Assembly (NCBI GenBank): GCA_022495005.1
Contig: JAGYXB010000010.1
Location: 124,001 to 188,000, forward strand
Reading direction: 5' to 3'
Length of the DNA stretch: 64,000 nucleotides
DNA from: Rhyacophila brunnea
Lineage: Eukaryota > Arthropoda > Insecta > Trichoptera > Rhyacophilidae
Shown: in pieces, positions 35,958-46,836 of the stretch
Position numbering within the stretch: the stretch's first letter is position 1
Layout: the number at the start of each line of letters is the position of its first letter
Position numbers and translations under genes: made by a program
Notes under the pieces: model-generated
The model's input: the letters and a program-made list of their open reading frames with translations, nothing else
Databases searched by the model: none
Told to the model about the DNA's origin: nothing

Positions 35958-36612
35958 AACAGAAATTTACAATAAAATGCCATCAAAATTTCATTTTTGG
36001 TCAAAAGTTTAGTTAGCTGGTTTGTAGAGTCGTACTGTTTGTTGTTATTTTTGATATATCAAATGAAAGGAACAAAAATCGGTAGATAACATAACTGTAT
36101 GTTTGCATGTCAAACTCAGCGCTAGATGTTTTCTAATAGTAATATATTTAAAGAACAAGAAATGAAAATATAATTAATATTAAATTCTACAGGTTTTTTT
36201 AAAAGGTTTGTCGATAGCTATTTCGGTTGTAACACCATTATCGAGACTATTCAGATAGGCCGTTTGCCTTTGCTTAAATACTATACGTGTATAGATAGAG
36301 ACAGAATACATTTTCTTATTCGTTCCAGCAATATTATGAATTTTTACATTATTATTAATTGTAATATTATTAATACTTTGAAAACCCTAAGTGGGTTTTT
36401 TAAAATGGATATCGAAATTTTCAAAATTTATCAAAATTACAGTGTTCGATGGTTATTTATTGACATTATTAATCAATTAAAATATTATTAGTATAATTGT
36501 TTTAATCGTGTGTTTAGATTATATTTAATAGTGGCATTCATTACCAAATTTTCATTATTATGTGATTACTTTTGGATAATTCGCGATTAATTTCCAACTG
36601 TTCAAGTAAATT

Positions 36613-37075
36613 TTATTTTAGACCTTTATTACATATATGCAAACATTGTGGCGTTTCATTGTTACTGATGCTATGCGAGTTTGATATCAAATGTTTAGCA
36701 AACTGAGAATCTGTTTTACCATTCCTAAAAGACCGGAGGTGCTCTTCAAAACGAGTTTTTATTGACCTGCCAGATTGACCAATGTAGCATAGACTACATG
36801 TGCCACATGTTATTTTATAAACTCCGCTTTTCTCCAGTTTGTTGATTTTATCTTTACTATTTTTTAAGTTTAATCCTAGATTATTATTAGCTTTGAATGC
36901 TACGTTAACGCTATGCTTAATTTCTTGATAAAGTTTGGTATTTTAAAACTACTATTATTTGATTCACTACTCTTCCAATGTTTCTTTTCAAACTTAGCTG
37001 CTTGCATTTATTTTAGTATTTCCAAATTTCAATATCGAGCCGCTTAATAACCGTTTAATGTATTTCCAAACTCTT
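36613..37075 (-). pseudogene. Penelope-like element, GIY-YIG endonuclease remnant
   Basis: The minus strand has an open frame without Met, from about 36939 to the TAA at 36613-36615. It reads YQEIKHSVNVAFKANNNLGL, then NKLEKSGVYKITCGTC, SLCYIGQSGRSIKTRFEEH, and SQFAKHLISNSHSI. GVYK (36814-36825) and YIGQ (36775-36786) are the two halves of the GIY-YIG nuclease core. The Cys-rich linker, the downstream Arg (TRF) and the EH-containing helix are as in Penelope-like reverse transcriptases, where this domain nicks target DNA. Upstream, past a one-base loss near 36936, the text KFEKKHWKSSESNNSSFKIP continues in another frame to about 37075. The reverse-transcriptase core is not seen. Confidence 0.85.
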
Positions 37076-37217
37076 GCTTTGACAATAATATAGTTTCTGT
37101 CAAGTCAATGCCATTATTAATGGACGACGGACTCAATACAGTAGCTAGCAAATAAATTCGCGCATTCGCATGTATAGGTAGACGTCACGCAATTCCATTA
37201 TGAGATATCATGAATCG

Positions 37218-37415
37218 GGAATTTATAGCAATATGACCTTTATTGTAATGGCGTTAGAGCAGTGTTTCTAATGTCAATGTTCATTTGAGCGAATCCGTTC
37301 GAACCGAACCATCCGGCAGACCCAACAAAAAGCATCAGGAATTTATAGCAATATCACCTTTATTCTAATGGCGTCAGAACAGATTATGCCATTCGGCAGA
37401 CCCGACAATAAAGTG
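37218..37415. repeat. Diverged direct repeat near the Penelope remnant
   Basis: GGAATTTATAGCAATATGAC (37218) and GGAATTTATAGCAATATCAC (37339) start two copies about 121 bp apart. Both continue CTTTATT.TAATGGCGT and share CCGGCAGACCCAACAA / TCGGCAGACCCGACAA. Penelope-like elements often insert with partial tandem copies of their ends. The position 5' of the endonuclease remnant fits, but the link is inference. Confidence 0.6.
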
Positions 37416-39282
37416 AGTGTCATTTTTTTCCCAGATGATTCGTCCATATTAATGTCATTGTGTCAAGTATATAAATTGCTCTTTTATTTATTGTTCCCAC
37501 TTTATTCCACACTGTTAAATAATTATAATCTTTCACGGTCTCAAGATCGTGTGGCGTCCAGGACTTTATTATGCCCATCTTTAACCATGGATTGCACGAG
37601 CCTTCAGCCGTGCAAATCCCTCTGTTTCTAATTACATTTTACAGTTGTCAGTTGCGAGGTTGCGGAAGTAATTATTGTTCGGCTTGAGAAAGATCAGGTA
37701 ACTCACGGCCCTTCCTTGTGTCTCATGTCTCGTGCTCTCCTTGCTTTTAACTCTACTTTATTCTAATCCTATCTAGAAACTCCTTTTATTTTGTGATTGT
37801 GACGACAAAGATCACAATCACAAAATACTAATATATCAGTATTATAAATCTTGTGTATTCTAACTTAAATAAAATATAATGAATGTTCAAAGTAACATAT
37901 TTGAAAGAAGTCTTGAAGTAGGGTCACAACATTAACCCCTCGCCACCCCGGAGGTTTGAAGGTATTAATTATTAATGCGGAATATAGCTATCTAACGGGT
38001 ATACCAATTCAATGGATCCGAGGATGTTTTAAAATGCGGCGCGGCTCTATTTAGTGGCGGGTAGATGTTACTAGCTCATAGCAGTGGCGTCACTAACATA
38101 TTTATTATTGAATGTTAACACTGCACGCCTTGTTAATATCGTTGCTTCTAATTATTTTTATAAGCAGTAAATTTTGTACCTACATTTAATACCTACTACA
38201 ATACTTGTGATTCCTGAATAAGACAACAGAATACTTTCTAATGACATTATGACTATATCCCAGTCGAGACGATTTTAAATGTGCGACTGGGCTAACGGTT
38301 ATCTGGTTCTCTTCGGACTTCTTCCCAAGTCAACTTTTAACTTGTATTTATAATCGGTCCTATGTGATTTGTTGACGACATATATTAGATTAATTACAAT
38401 ATTATTAAAATTAAACGAAATTAGTAATTAGTAATTTAGTAGTAAGGATTTATATATGGTTACATTACGAACTCCATCGAGTACACAGCTGGCAAACCGG
38501 ACCAGTTTAACATCAAAGATTAGGGTAAGTACACCGCTGCTTCCGCAATCCCTCATCAACATCCAAGTACTCAACTCCCTTTTATACAGTCCACAAAAGT
38601 GCAGCCAGAAGTATTACAATATGATTAAAATTAGTCGAAATTGGAGGTCTTTATCGTTTTTTTTTTATTTTAAGTGATATAAAAATATATACTATTTTTT
38701 TTTTTACAAAATTGTTCTTTTTTCAAAGGTGTTAACCGATCAACGACGAAATGATTCCGGAACTTACGGCTCGTAGTGCCGCCACTGCTCGCTACTGAGG
38801 TATGATGATATTGTGACGTGGAGGTATAGAGATATGATTTCGTGACGTAGGGGCAATGGGGATGGTGGTGGGTTGGTAGTGATGGTTGTACCGTTGCCTT
38901 CACTGTTTGCCTCCAAGAGAAAGTCTGGCTTGCGATTTTAGCGTTCCGCGGAAGACCACTGCGTCAATCAGACGCCCACCTAATCGTTTAGTTATTTATT
39001 GTATTTATTCTAATATTATGTAAAAGCTTCTTACTAATTCAATCAATGTTGATTCCAGTATCCCGGGATTTGCCTTTCGACGTATCAGGTCCAATGTATT
39101 GATACACAGAACATTATAAATAATATACCGCTACCCGAAAGCAACAGTGGTATAAGACAAAACTACTAGATTCGAAATAATTTAATTTTAATGTCTTACA
39201 AATGAAATAGTCAACTTTACTGTATATTTATTTCGTTTTTTCACTGTGAATTATATACCATTATTAACAGTGGGGTATCTTA
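37416..39282. other. Unassigned; possible splice donor at 38525
   Basis: 38456-38524 is open and meets GG|GTAAGTACACC. Two frames are protein-like there (PSSTQLANRTSLTSK and YTAGKPDQFNIKD) and I cannot choose between them. 38740-38990 is GC-richer. No family recognised. Confidence 0.25.
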
Positions 39283-39290
39283 GTTATCCC

Positions 39291-39555
39291 CAGCGCTCGA
39301 AATGGAAAATTTTACGAACCGGAGTGCTCGATAATTTTACGTAAATATTTATAATATGTGCTTATTTATACACATGTGAATACACAGTTTTCTAATTTTG
39401 TGTATTTTATAAAAATAAATGTGTTAGTTTTTTTGTTTCATGGCCTGTTTAGCTCAGACGGTCAAATTAATTTTACCAGGAGACGGAGAGATAATTTTAG
39501 GAATTTTATGAACCGGAACGGCGCTCCAGTGCGTTCCGATCCATTTCAAGCCCTG
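39291..39555. mobile_element. hAT-like MITE, CAGCGCTCGAAATGG ends, copy 1
   Basis: 265 bp beginning CAGCGCTCGAAATGGA and ending in the inverted form of CAGGGCTTGAAATGGA. 8 bp flanks GTTATCCC (39283-39290) and GTTATTCC (39556-39563) differ at one base. Sub-terminal ACGAACCGGAGTGCTCG and GGCGCTCCAGTGCGTTCC are inverted relatives. Same family as 10690-10938. Confidence 0.78.
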
Positions 39556-39563
39556 GTTATTCC

Positions 39564-40825
39564 ACTGTTGCATTGAAGGTACAGAAAAATTTCAATGAAT
39601 GCAACAGCAACATATTTTCTTTTAAATGGGGTATTACAATATTTAAAAAAATCTTAGTGATTAATTATACCCATAGGTATGGATTTCAGCAATTTATTCT
39701 TATCTCAAAATCAACTTTCCTCAGTAGATCTAACTGTTGCTTTCATGTAGCGTTTCAATATATACTCCACTTGATTTTTAGTAATACTTTAAATACCAAA
39801 AAAATCTTCAATGGTTGATTTTGTAAAAACACGATATCATTCTTTCCCAATCAGATTCCACTTAATAAAATAGCTCATTTAATGGTTCTGTAACAAAGTT
39901 TACTTATTTTGAAACTATTTTTTCGTACTTTCATACTAATCCGGTCTAATTTGGTTTCGATGTGGAGCATCTTCAATAAAGTTGTATATGTCTAGAAATT
40001 TCAGAAGCTGTCTCTGAGGTCACCATGCATTTGTGTCTTGTGACTGAGTTTAATGTACTTTAGAACTACGAGTACATAATGTATATGGGGGAGAAGACCA
40101 CAAAGTAGCAAAATAATATAAAAAAATTGTCATAATCATACAGCAAAAAGCTAACCTGCCAAACAATATAAGTGAAGAGATCTTTACGTTCCACGATTCT
40201 ACTATTATGTTTATGTGGTGAGGACTTAGAGAATGCAAACCACGTCCTCTAGAAATATCACACATTTACTGCTAGTGTTTTCACTGCAAAGGATCGACAA
40301 AATTCCAATGTTTCTATCTCTATGGAGCAAAAGCTTCTAAAAAATTTCAATTATTCGAGAAGTATTTAATACGTTATCGAACTTATAAGTTATTCTGGCG
40401 CACAAGTCGAAAGGTATATACGAGGATTTTATTGCAGATACACTCTTCTCGGGCCCGGGAAGGAGAATACGCTCTGAAATTTGAATAATGATATGAGATG
40501 GGAATGGCTTTTTTATTTATGCTTCAGTTTCTACCTTTCCATATCTATTCGAAATAATACCGCAAAGTTCCGCGGATCCCCACCCCCACGATCATTCCAG
40601 AGCCCCATCCCCCATCCTGCTGTTACCCCCTAAGTCTACTTGCCTCAGTCGATATGATTATTGTTTTTATTTTTCACTCGTATGCCATATGAAGGGATGT
40701 TCAATTGAATTATACTGTGACTATTTTTTTTTAATATCTCTCATATTTGTAGTTTTTCAACTACTCAGTTTAATTAACTATTTCTTTTATTCAACGAATA
40801 ATTCAAAAGATTCTAAGTATTGAAC
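39564..40825. other. Unassigned
   Basis: 40570-40640 is C-rich (CCCCACCCCCACGATC). No gene or shared repeat recognised. Confidence 0.4.
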
Positions 40826-40985
40826 ATACATAATTTTGAAAAACATTTCTGAGATAATATATTACAACCAATAGAAAAAATCTTTTTTGAAAGCCACCCC
40901 GGCAGGGAATCGAGCCCTGCATCTCTGGGTTTACGCCCCGTCCGCGCATTATCCTCTATGCTACAAGGCGACGTACTTATATCGA
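40826..40985 (-). mobile_element. tRNA-derived SINE (family 2), copy 1
   Basis: On the minus strand the head reads CTTGTAGCATAGAGGATAAT (A-box like), and the B box lies in GCTCGATTCCCTGCC. The 3' tail on this strand runs AGATTTTTTCTATTGGTTG then TCAAAATTATGTATGTTCAA. The same tail is at 58452-58520, 58680-58735, 48965-49025 and, diverged, at 43085-43140. Confidence 0.75.
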
Positions 40986-41171
40986 TAAATTTTAACTCTT
41001 GGCCTTTTAATACATGCTCAACGGCGCTCTTCGAAATCAAGCGACTTTGGCAATCGGTTTTTGTTTGTGTGTGATGGACTCGTGACGATAGCAGTGCGTT
41101 GCGTGACGGACTCGATGAGTTAGTGAGGATTCATGGATTTTCCATTCTTATTTATAAAAATGCAGTACATA

Positions 41172-41792
41172 TATGGGTAGTTCACAACAATTATGGATCA
41201 AGTCCATCAAAATGGATCCTGAGATATTTGGACCAAAAGTTAAAACTCCTTTTATAAAATTCAGGAATGTTTTCACTGTATATACTTACCATATTTTGAT
41301 AGTACATGGGTCAATTTAAAGAAATAGTCGAAACATAAAGTGTAGGTATCAGGATTTATTAATATTAGCAAATACCTCGTTATACTGCTGAAGGAACTGT
41401 CAAAATGGACATGATTTACGTTCAATTTGATGTCTTATCAATACTAGTACCTATTGTCAATTATGTGGAAAATTGTAGAGCTACGATTGTGATATAAACA
41501 CACAATATAGAAATATGTTTTATCTTCTTCATTGGCCATATCCGCCCCTAAGCTGGAGCATATGGACACCACGCGGCGCCTCCAAGAATCCCTGTCGCTA
41601 GCCAGTCTTCTTGCTTCGTTCCAGGTCAAACCAGCATCCCGTAGCTCCGCCGTATACACTATGTAGATTGTATTTAGCGGCCTTCCAGGACGCCAGCATA
41701 TGGGTTTTATCGCCGGGTTTTATCTAGCCACTGAAAAAAATCGAATTTTATGAAAATTGGTCTTGATCCATAATTATTGTGAGCCACCTATA
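41172..41792. mobile_element. TA-flanked MITE copy 2, split by a LINE fragment
   Basis: Left end (TA)TGGGTAGTTCACAAC, right end GTGAGCCACCTA. ATGGATCAAG follows inward on the left and TTGATCCATAATTATTG on the right. The interior matches 26240-26665 in reverse, except that a ~190 bp LINE 3' fragment (41525-41716) sits between TATGTTTTATC and GTTTTATCTAGCC. Confidence 0.65.
41525..41716 (-). pseudogene. LINE 3' fragment inserted in a MITE
   Basis: Minus strand: VYTAELRDAGLTWNEARRLA, SDRDSWRRRVVSICSSLG, then MANEEDKTY. The 8 bases GTTTTATC lie on both sides (41517-41524, 41717-41724). It interrupts the TA-flanked element whose uninterrupted relative is 26240-26665. Best-preserved member of this LINE tail. 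Confidence 0.72.
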
Positions 41793-42360
41793 TTACAAGA
41801 GGTATTTTCGCAATTAACAAATCAAAACAAACCCTACTGATCTAGTTATGATTGAGGAAATGCTGATAAATTTTATCGCTCTTTTGTTTTGTTTTGACAA
41901 CAAAACATACATATTAAAGTGTGTCACTCATTTAATGCTGAGTGGTATGGATTGCTACAGCCTGATTATAATTAAAGTGATTATGATTATATCGCAAATG
42001 TAACTTTAGAGATTTGAAATAATCAATACTTTAAATGAATATATGTATTCTTCTTTATTACTTACTGTCATAATAGAGTCAAGGCCTCAACATACAGAAC
42101 GCAGGCCGAGCATTAAAACCTCTGCAGTATATATTTTATACTGCTTGCATGTTTGAGAGCTTCCGTAGATACAAAACGAAAAAGACTGGAGATCGCGAGC
42201 TTAATGGATTCTGTATCAGGTATTAAATTATTTTTATTCATGCATACTTAGAAAGCTCCATATAAAAGCACTTTCGTACCCCTAATAAAGATTGTTATAT
42301 TTGTAATCAATTGAAGACATTGCCGTCAAAGGCAAATATTATATAATTGACACATCGTGT

Positions 42361-42506
42361 CATATAATTATAACTAGGCTTAAGATTTTTAGGTGCTAAA
42401 AAATTAATAATAGGTACATAAAATATGTAGTTATAATTGGAAAATATGTAATTAAAATTTCATAATTAGGTGCTAAAAAAACAATAATAGGTGCTAAAAA
42501 TTTAAC
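42361..42506. repeat. Three GGTGCTAAAAA units
   Basis: AGGTGCTAAAAA recurs at 42390, 42466 and 42490 with AATAATAGGT between. A small local repeat just left of the foldback element. Confidence 0.55.
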
Positions 42507-42760
42507 GGCCCACATGCTCGTCGTAGGTCAAAATTGAGTTTTTATTGTATTTTCAAACCAACATTATGGACACTCCTTAAACGTTGCAGATAATATATTT
42601 ATATAATTTTGTCATCAAATGTTTAAAATAAATATAAAGGATAATAAGGCGTCAAAATTATAAAAATAGAGTATCTACAACGTTTAAGGAATGTCCAGGA
42701 TCATGCTTTGAAAATAGAATAAAAGCTCAATTTTGACCCACACTGAGCACGTCCGTCCTT
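42507..42760. mobile_element. Foldback element, ~100 bp arms
   Basis: The left arm (from CCACATGCTCG) and the right arm (to GAGCACGTCC) are inverted, sharing GTCAAAATTGAG, AACGTTTAAGGA and TTTGAAAATA blocks. The spacer includes CATCAAATGTTTAAAATAAA. The right half alone recurs at 34985-35147. No target duplication recognised. Confidence 0.6.
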
Positions 42761-42794
42761 AAGGACAGACACTTAACAGAATATTCTAAAATTA

Positions 42795-42948
42795 TTCACA
42801 TAAAACAAAATATGAAGCAATAAGCACTTACAATAAAATTTCAATATATCAGCAAACTAATATTTATGATTAGTCAATATTTATTAACACAATAAAATTG
42901 ATTTATAATTCATTTTTACAATAAAAAATAAACAGTAATATAGTGGAA
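42795..42948. repeat. Interspersed repeat, same family, partial
   Basis: CATAAAACAAAATATGAAGC, TAAGCACTTACAATAAAAT and TTATGATTAGTCAATATTTA match 28970-29120. Lies just right of the 42507-42760 foldback element. Confidence 0.5.
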
Positions 42949-43011
42949 GAATGTTTATATATTAAATCGAAGCAGATAGGCTAAAAATTTGTCGCAATTA
43001 GAAAACAATTT

Positions 43012-43145
43012 GTATAGTTTAGTAGTTAGAGCATATATGCGCAAATCCCGGGGGGCGCACATTCAAATCCTGCTTAGTGTCATATTTTTTCAAAGATATT
43101 TTTTATAATAGTTATATATCTCTCAGAACTGTTTTCAGTATGTTC
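43012..43145 (+). mobile_element. tRNA-like SINE head with family 2 tail
   Basis: TTTAGTAGTTAGAGCATATA is A-box like and CACATTCAAATCCTGC carries a B box. The tail TTTTTTCAAAGATATTTTTT... CTCTCAGAACTGTTTTCAGT resembles family 2. Confidence 0.55.
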
Positions 43146-43742
43146 AAAAAAAGAATGTTACATTCATAAATCTTGTGAATTATTTGTTCCTTTTTATTAT
43201 GTTCTCATAAGCCAATTTTATAGTATCAATATTTGCCATGAATTGAAAGGCGATACTTGAAATAAAACTGTATAGGATAAGCTTTGTTTTGTGTACTGTA
43301 CAAAAAGCTCTACTAGAAAATAATAAGCAACATGATTTTAATACAGTGTGGTTTGCAAAGGTCGAGCTTTTACTCAATTAGTATAATAATATCATGTCAC
43401 GTTCTAGTCACGTTTGATATGACGAGAAAATGTCGTACCATTTTTCTTCGTCCAGCAATACATACTGCGTCTCTATACATGCGAAATGATACTATGTATT
43501 AATTGTATTGGACGTCTTTTTGTAAGCATCAGGAAATCTTGTTTACGGTAATAGATCCCGTAGGGTTAAGGCATTCGAGTTTTAGGTATAGATTGAGGTT
43601 GTAATTAGGGCATTAAATTGAGACAACTGATTCAGAGATCTACTATATTAAATACTAGTTACGATCCTCAGTCATGATAAAATCCATAAATATTGTAAGT
43701 GCTGATTTATAGCTGCATTTCCTCATCCAGTAATTTTCTAAT

Positions 43743-44081
43743 TCAATACTTTGACATATTAGTATGAGTGCGTGGCAATGATGGCAGAAATATTATTTCA
43801 TTTTGCTCCGTTGCGTTTGAGTAGGATTTGGCATAACATTTTAAAGGAACGGTATTAACGGGTGACGGATTTCCGATACGTAGGATTTGGAGCTGTATGA
43901 GTGATATTGAAATGTGGTTGCCAAAAGCTATATCGATGTAGATACTGTCTTGCTTTTTGAAGTAACGTTTGGCTAGACGCGGAAGGGCGTATTTGCGTAG
44001 ATGTACAGAATTCCATAGATGGTTTGCAATATCTCCATCATGAAGATGATTTATATTCACATTTATACATAATACACTTAC
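43743..44081 (-). CDS. Unrecognised open frame, ~112 codons, no Met
   Basis: The longest open frame not explained by a repeat. The minus strand is open from about 44081 to the stop at 43743-43745. It has no ATG, so it would have to be an internal or terminal exon, or a fossil. Composition is protein-like (HLHDGDIANHLWNSVHLRKY, YALPRLAKRYFKKQDSIYID, ILRIGNPSPVNTVPLKCYAK). I recognise no family, and no convincing splice acceptor precedes it. It could be the remnant of an old mobile-element protein. Confidence 0.22.
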   Translation of the reverse strand, partial: VSVLCINVNINHLHDGDIANHLWNSVHLRKYALPRLAKRYFKKQDSIYIDIAFGNHISISLIQLQILRIGNPSPVNTVPLKCYAKSYSNATEQNEIIFLPSLPRTHTNMSKY

Positions 44082-44287
44082 TCAGTTTCTAAGATCATAT
44101 TTCCCGCAGCAGCGCTGATAATATGGAGCCACTGGCAGTCATCGGAAAAGTCAAATGATGAAGAAGACATTGGAAGATTCAGATATGATGGACTAACCAA
44201 GTAAACGTGTTATCAATGGCTTTCACAGCTGTGAATTGTCGAAAATAACTAAGCTGAGTCGGTCAGTAGAAATCGCAGTCCTCAGCA

Positions 44288-44365
44288 GTAAAAAATATTT
44301 ATTTAATTTCAAAAATAAACATTGAGCATATAACAAATGATTAATTCAAGACGTTCACAAAATGA
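44288..44365 (-). mobile_element. LINE tail fragment with GACGTTC motif
   Basis: Minus strand; AAATATTTATTTAATTTC and TTAATTCAAGACGTTCACAA. Short, no coding content. Confidence 0.4.
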
Positions 44366-44812
44366 CGAATAAAATAAGTAATATCTAGTAACGTTACCAT
44401 CAAAGTTTTAATTTAATAGTATTTAAGTGTCTGCTTTTACTGAAATTGTAAAAATGTAAAAAATTAAATTATAAAAAACGATAGCTCTCTGTTTGCAGAT
44501 TTAACCATAAAAACTAAAGTATGATAAACAAACATTGAAGAAAAATCCGAGACTGAAAACATGACCGTTTTCTATTGAATGTTTCTTTACGAAGGCTTCA
44601 AAAACATATGGTTCGTGAAATTATCAAAGTTTGTAAGATTGATAAAAGTATTTGCTATGTTATATAGAAAACATTTAAAAAAAATACTAACATGTTTAAA
44701 ATTCTACAAAGGAAAAATAACCAGCTTTGTATTTCAAATCATTTATTTTAGATTTTTTATCAGTATGATTGTTAAGTTTTACAAAATTATGTCATAATTA
44801 TCATTAGGCGGG

Positions 44813-44845
44813 TCGATACATTGCTGGATGAAGGCCTCCGTCCCA
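44813..44845 (-). mobile_element. Tiny LINE 3' end fragment
   Basis: GGTCGATACATTGCTGGATG followed by AAGGCCTCCG matches the last codons (complement) of the QQWIDSG-type LINE tail. Only about 33 bp. Confidence 0.4.
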
Positions 44846-44909
44846 GTGGCGGCTAGAAGATTTTCTAGGTGGTGGGGTTTAGCCATTAATTATTAAATAT
44901 ACATACATA

Positions 44910-44938
44910 CGAGGGTGGGTCAATAAGTCCTTAGAAAA
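44910..44938 (+). repeat. Left terminal inverted repeat of mariner
   Basis: 29 bp starting CGAGGGTGGGTCAATAAG. It pairs with 46183-46211 with a single mismatch. The outer TA is the target duplication. Confidence 0.94.
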
Positions 44939-45083
44939 GCCGACAGGTGGCGCGACTAGTACTGTAAGCGGTTTGTTTTCATGCAGCGGCACTACTGATT
45001 CAGTATGCTGCGAAGTTTCAATCAGATTGGTCGGGTTGTTGTGTGTTTCTCGTACATTTAAAAAAAAAATTTGCTTGTGGAAA

Positions 45084-46146
45084 ATGGAAAAATGGAAAAT
45101 GGAGAAAATTGAGTTTAGAGCTGTTATTAAACATTTTAATATAAAAGGGTTAACAGCAAAGGAAATAAAAAATGAGTTGGATTTAGTTCACGGCATATCT
45201 GCTCCTTCACTTGCAACTATTTATAACTGGTTAAATGAATTTAAACGTGGTCGTACATCAACAAAGGATGAACCACGCTCAGGACGTCCTGTAGAGGTGA
45301 CTACACCAGAAATGATCAATAAAATCCACGATATGGTGTTAAGTGACCGAAGATTAAAGTTGAGTGAGATAATTGAGGTTACAGGGATCTCAAAAGGTAG
45401 CGTCATTTCTATTTTACATGACAAATTGGGCATGAAAAAAATTTCTGCAAGATGGGTGCCGCGTTTGCTCACAGTCGACAATAAACGCAATAGGGTGGTG
45501 GCCTCTAAAGCCCTGTTGTCGCTCATGCAACGCAATCCGGATGAATTTTTTCGTCGCTTTGTGACTGTAGATGAAACATGGATACACCACTATACTCCCG
45601 AGACGAAAGAACAGTCAAAGCAGTGGATTGCGAAGGCAAACCATGTCCAAAGAAGGCGAAAACCGTAAAATCAGCTGGTAAGGTTATGGCTACTGTATTT
45701 TGGGATGCACGTGAAATTATTTTCGTTGACTATTTGGAAAAAGGAAAAACAATAACAGGGAATTATTATGCATCTTTATTGGACCAGCTAAAAAACAAAA
45801 TTGAAGAAAAACGGCCTCATTTAAACAGGAAAAAAATCCTCTTTCATCAGGACAATGCCCGTGTTCACACATGTTTACGATCAATGGCTAAAATTGAAGA
45901 ATTGAAGTTCGAATTGGTCGACCACCCACCGTATTCGCCAGATTTAGCCCCCAGTGACTTTTTCCTTTTCCCAAACTTAAAAAAATGGCTAAGTGGACAA
46001 CGTTTTTTTTCAAATGAAGAAGTCATCGATCGGACAAATGCTTATTTTGAGGACCTTCCGAAAACTTATTTTTCTGACGGTTTAAAAAAATTGAGAAACG
46101 TCTAACCAAGTGTATTGAGCTCCAAGGAGATTATGTTGAGAAATAA
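45084..46146 (+). pseudogene. Mariner transposase, D,D34D, two frameshifts
   Basis: The family enzyme binds the terminal repeats and cuts and pastes the element. The first open part (from ATG 45084, or 45099 five codons later) carries the N-terminal DNA-binding helix-turn-helix region, including WLNEFKRGRTS and DEPRSGRP. It then reaches the first catalytic Asp in TVDETWIHHYTPETK (codon 45570). A one-base loss near 45635-45637 shifts the frame. The continuation, open to 46105, has the second Asp in FHQDNARVH (45851) and the third in YSPDLAPSDFF (45956), exactly 34 residues apart, so all three acidic residues survive. A second one-base loss near 46091-46094, after an A7 run, displaces the last ~18 codons, whose natural stop is TAA 46144-46146. 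An ATG at 44973 is in frame, but the 37 residues it adds have no mariner character, so I prefer 45084. Confidence 0.93.
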
Positions 46147-46182
46147 AAAAAAAATACAAAAATAAAAACTGTTTTAATGCTT

Positions 46183-46211
46183 TTTTCTAAGGAATTATTG
46201 ACCCACCCTCG
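46183..46211 (-). repeat. Right terminal inverted repeat of mariner
   Basis: Reverse complement of the left repeat with T for G at one position. It ends in ...CCCACCCTCG and is followed by TA. An A-rich stretch separates it from the transposase stop. Confidence 0.94.
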
Positions 46212-46519
46212 TACCTATCAACTTTCTCATATTATACAAATGATATGTAACGTTATTTATTCACGTATCTTTGAATAAATGCGTTATGAAAATAAGGGCA
46301 ACAAAATGCTACTGAAATTTAGCATTGTTCGCGTGCAAGTCTGGAGGAGAATATTTTTCTTTAGGTTGGCATCCAGTATGGAGTCATTTGATTTGCTCCC
46401 CAGTATGATAACATAAATTAAATAGTTAATTTAATCGTGTAAATAAGTATGTATATTGTACAGTGATAAAAATATCGAACTTGACTTTTTGACATAACGA
46501 TGTGGGGATGGTCCCTACG

Positions 46520-46775
46520 AGCCCTTAAGGTAGAGCCACCCCTGCTCCATCCAATCCTCTCTGTCCTTAGTTCTTCGCTGTCACGTACATTGATTGAACT
46601 TTGTGAGTTCGTCTATTGACGTTGACGTTTAATGCCACTTGGGTACAACTGTATGACACCTGCTTAGCGACTTCTATAACATCGCGTAATTTTATCAACC
46701 TCCTTATTCATTTGTTTCTTTTGTGATCTTTCCACGTTATTCCTAACATGCATCTTTTCAAGCCGCATTGAAAAT
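46520..46775 (-). pseudogene. LINE RT fragment, strongly decayed
   Basis: Minus strand; ATTCCTAACATGCATCTTTT, TCATTTGTTTCTTTTGTGAT and TTTAATGCCACTTGGGTACA parallel the 48066-48492 copy. No open frame left. Ends against family A copy 7. Confidence 0.45.
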
Positions 46776-46836
46776 GATATAACGTATTTATAATAAAAAT
46801 CTGACATTTTTGATTCTTATATAAAAAAAATATTTA

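Larger units (their letters stand above)
44910..46211 (+). mobile_element. Full-length mariner element, transposase broken
   Basis: A complete 1302 bp Tc1/mariner-superfamily element. The left end begins CGAGGGTGGGTCAATAAG just after a TA at 44908-44909. The right end is its inverted copy, followed by a TA at 46212-46213. The terminal inverted repeats match over 29 bp with one mismatch (G/T at position 18). Length, TA duplication and D,D34D transposase are all those of the mariner family. It lies just right of a short LINE 3' fragment (44813-44845) and of a stretch starting CAGTGGCGGCTAG (44846) that resembles the end of a hAT-like element. Nearly identical termini suggest a fairly recent insertion, but the coding region carries two frameshifts, so this copy cannot supply its own transposase. 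It could still be moved in trans. Confidence 0.95.

Noticed and set aside
37140..37420. Hammerhead ribozyme beside the Penelope remnant
   Set aside because: A CTGATG occurs on the minus strand, but the rest of the conserved core (GAAA and three stems) is not found.
40890..40985. True tRNA gene on the minus strand
   Set aside because: A and B boxes are present, but the acceptor stem does not pair and the unit recurs with the same tail elsewhere.
44973..45083. N-terminal extension of the mariner transposase from ATG 44973
   Set aside because: The residues lack mariner character and the family normally starts near the MEKIEF position, so the later ATGs are preferred.
45221..45535. 104-codon minus-strand frame in the mariner
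   Set aside because: Shadow of the transposase frame on the other strand.
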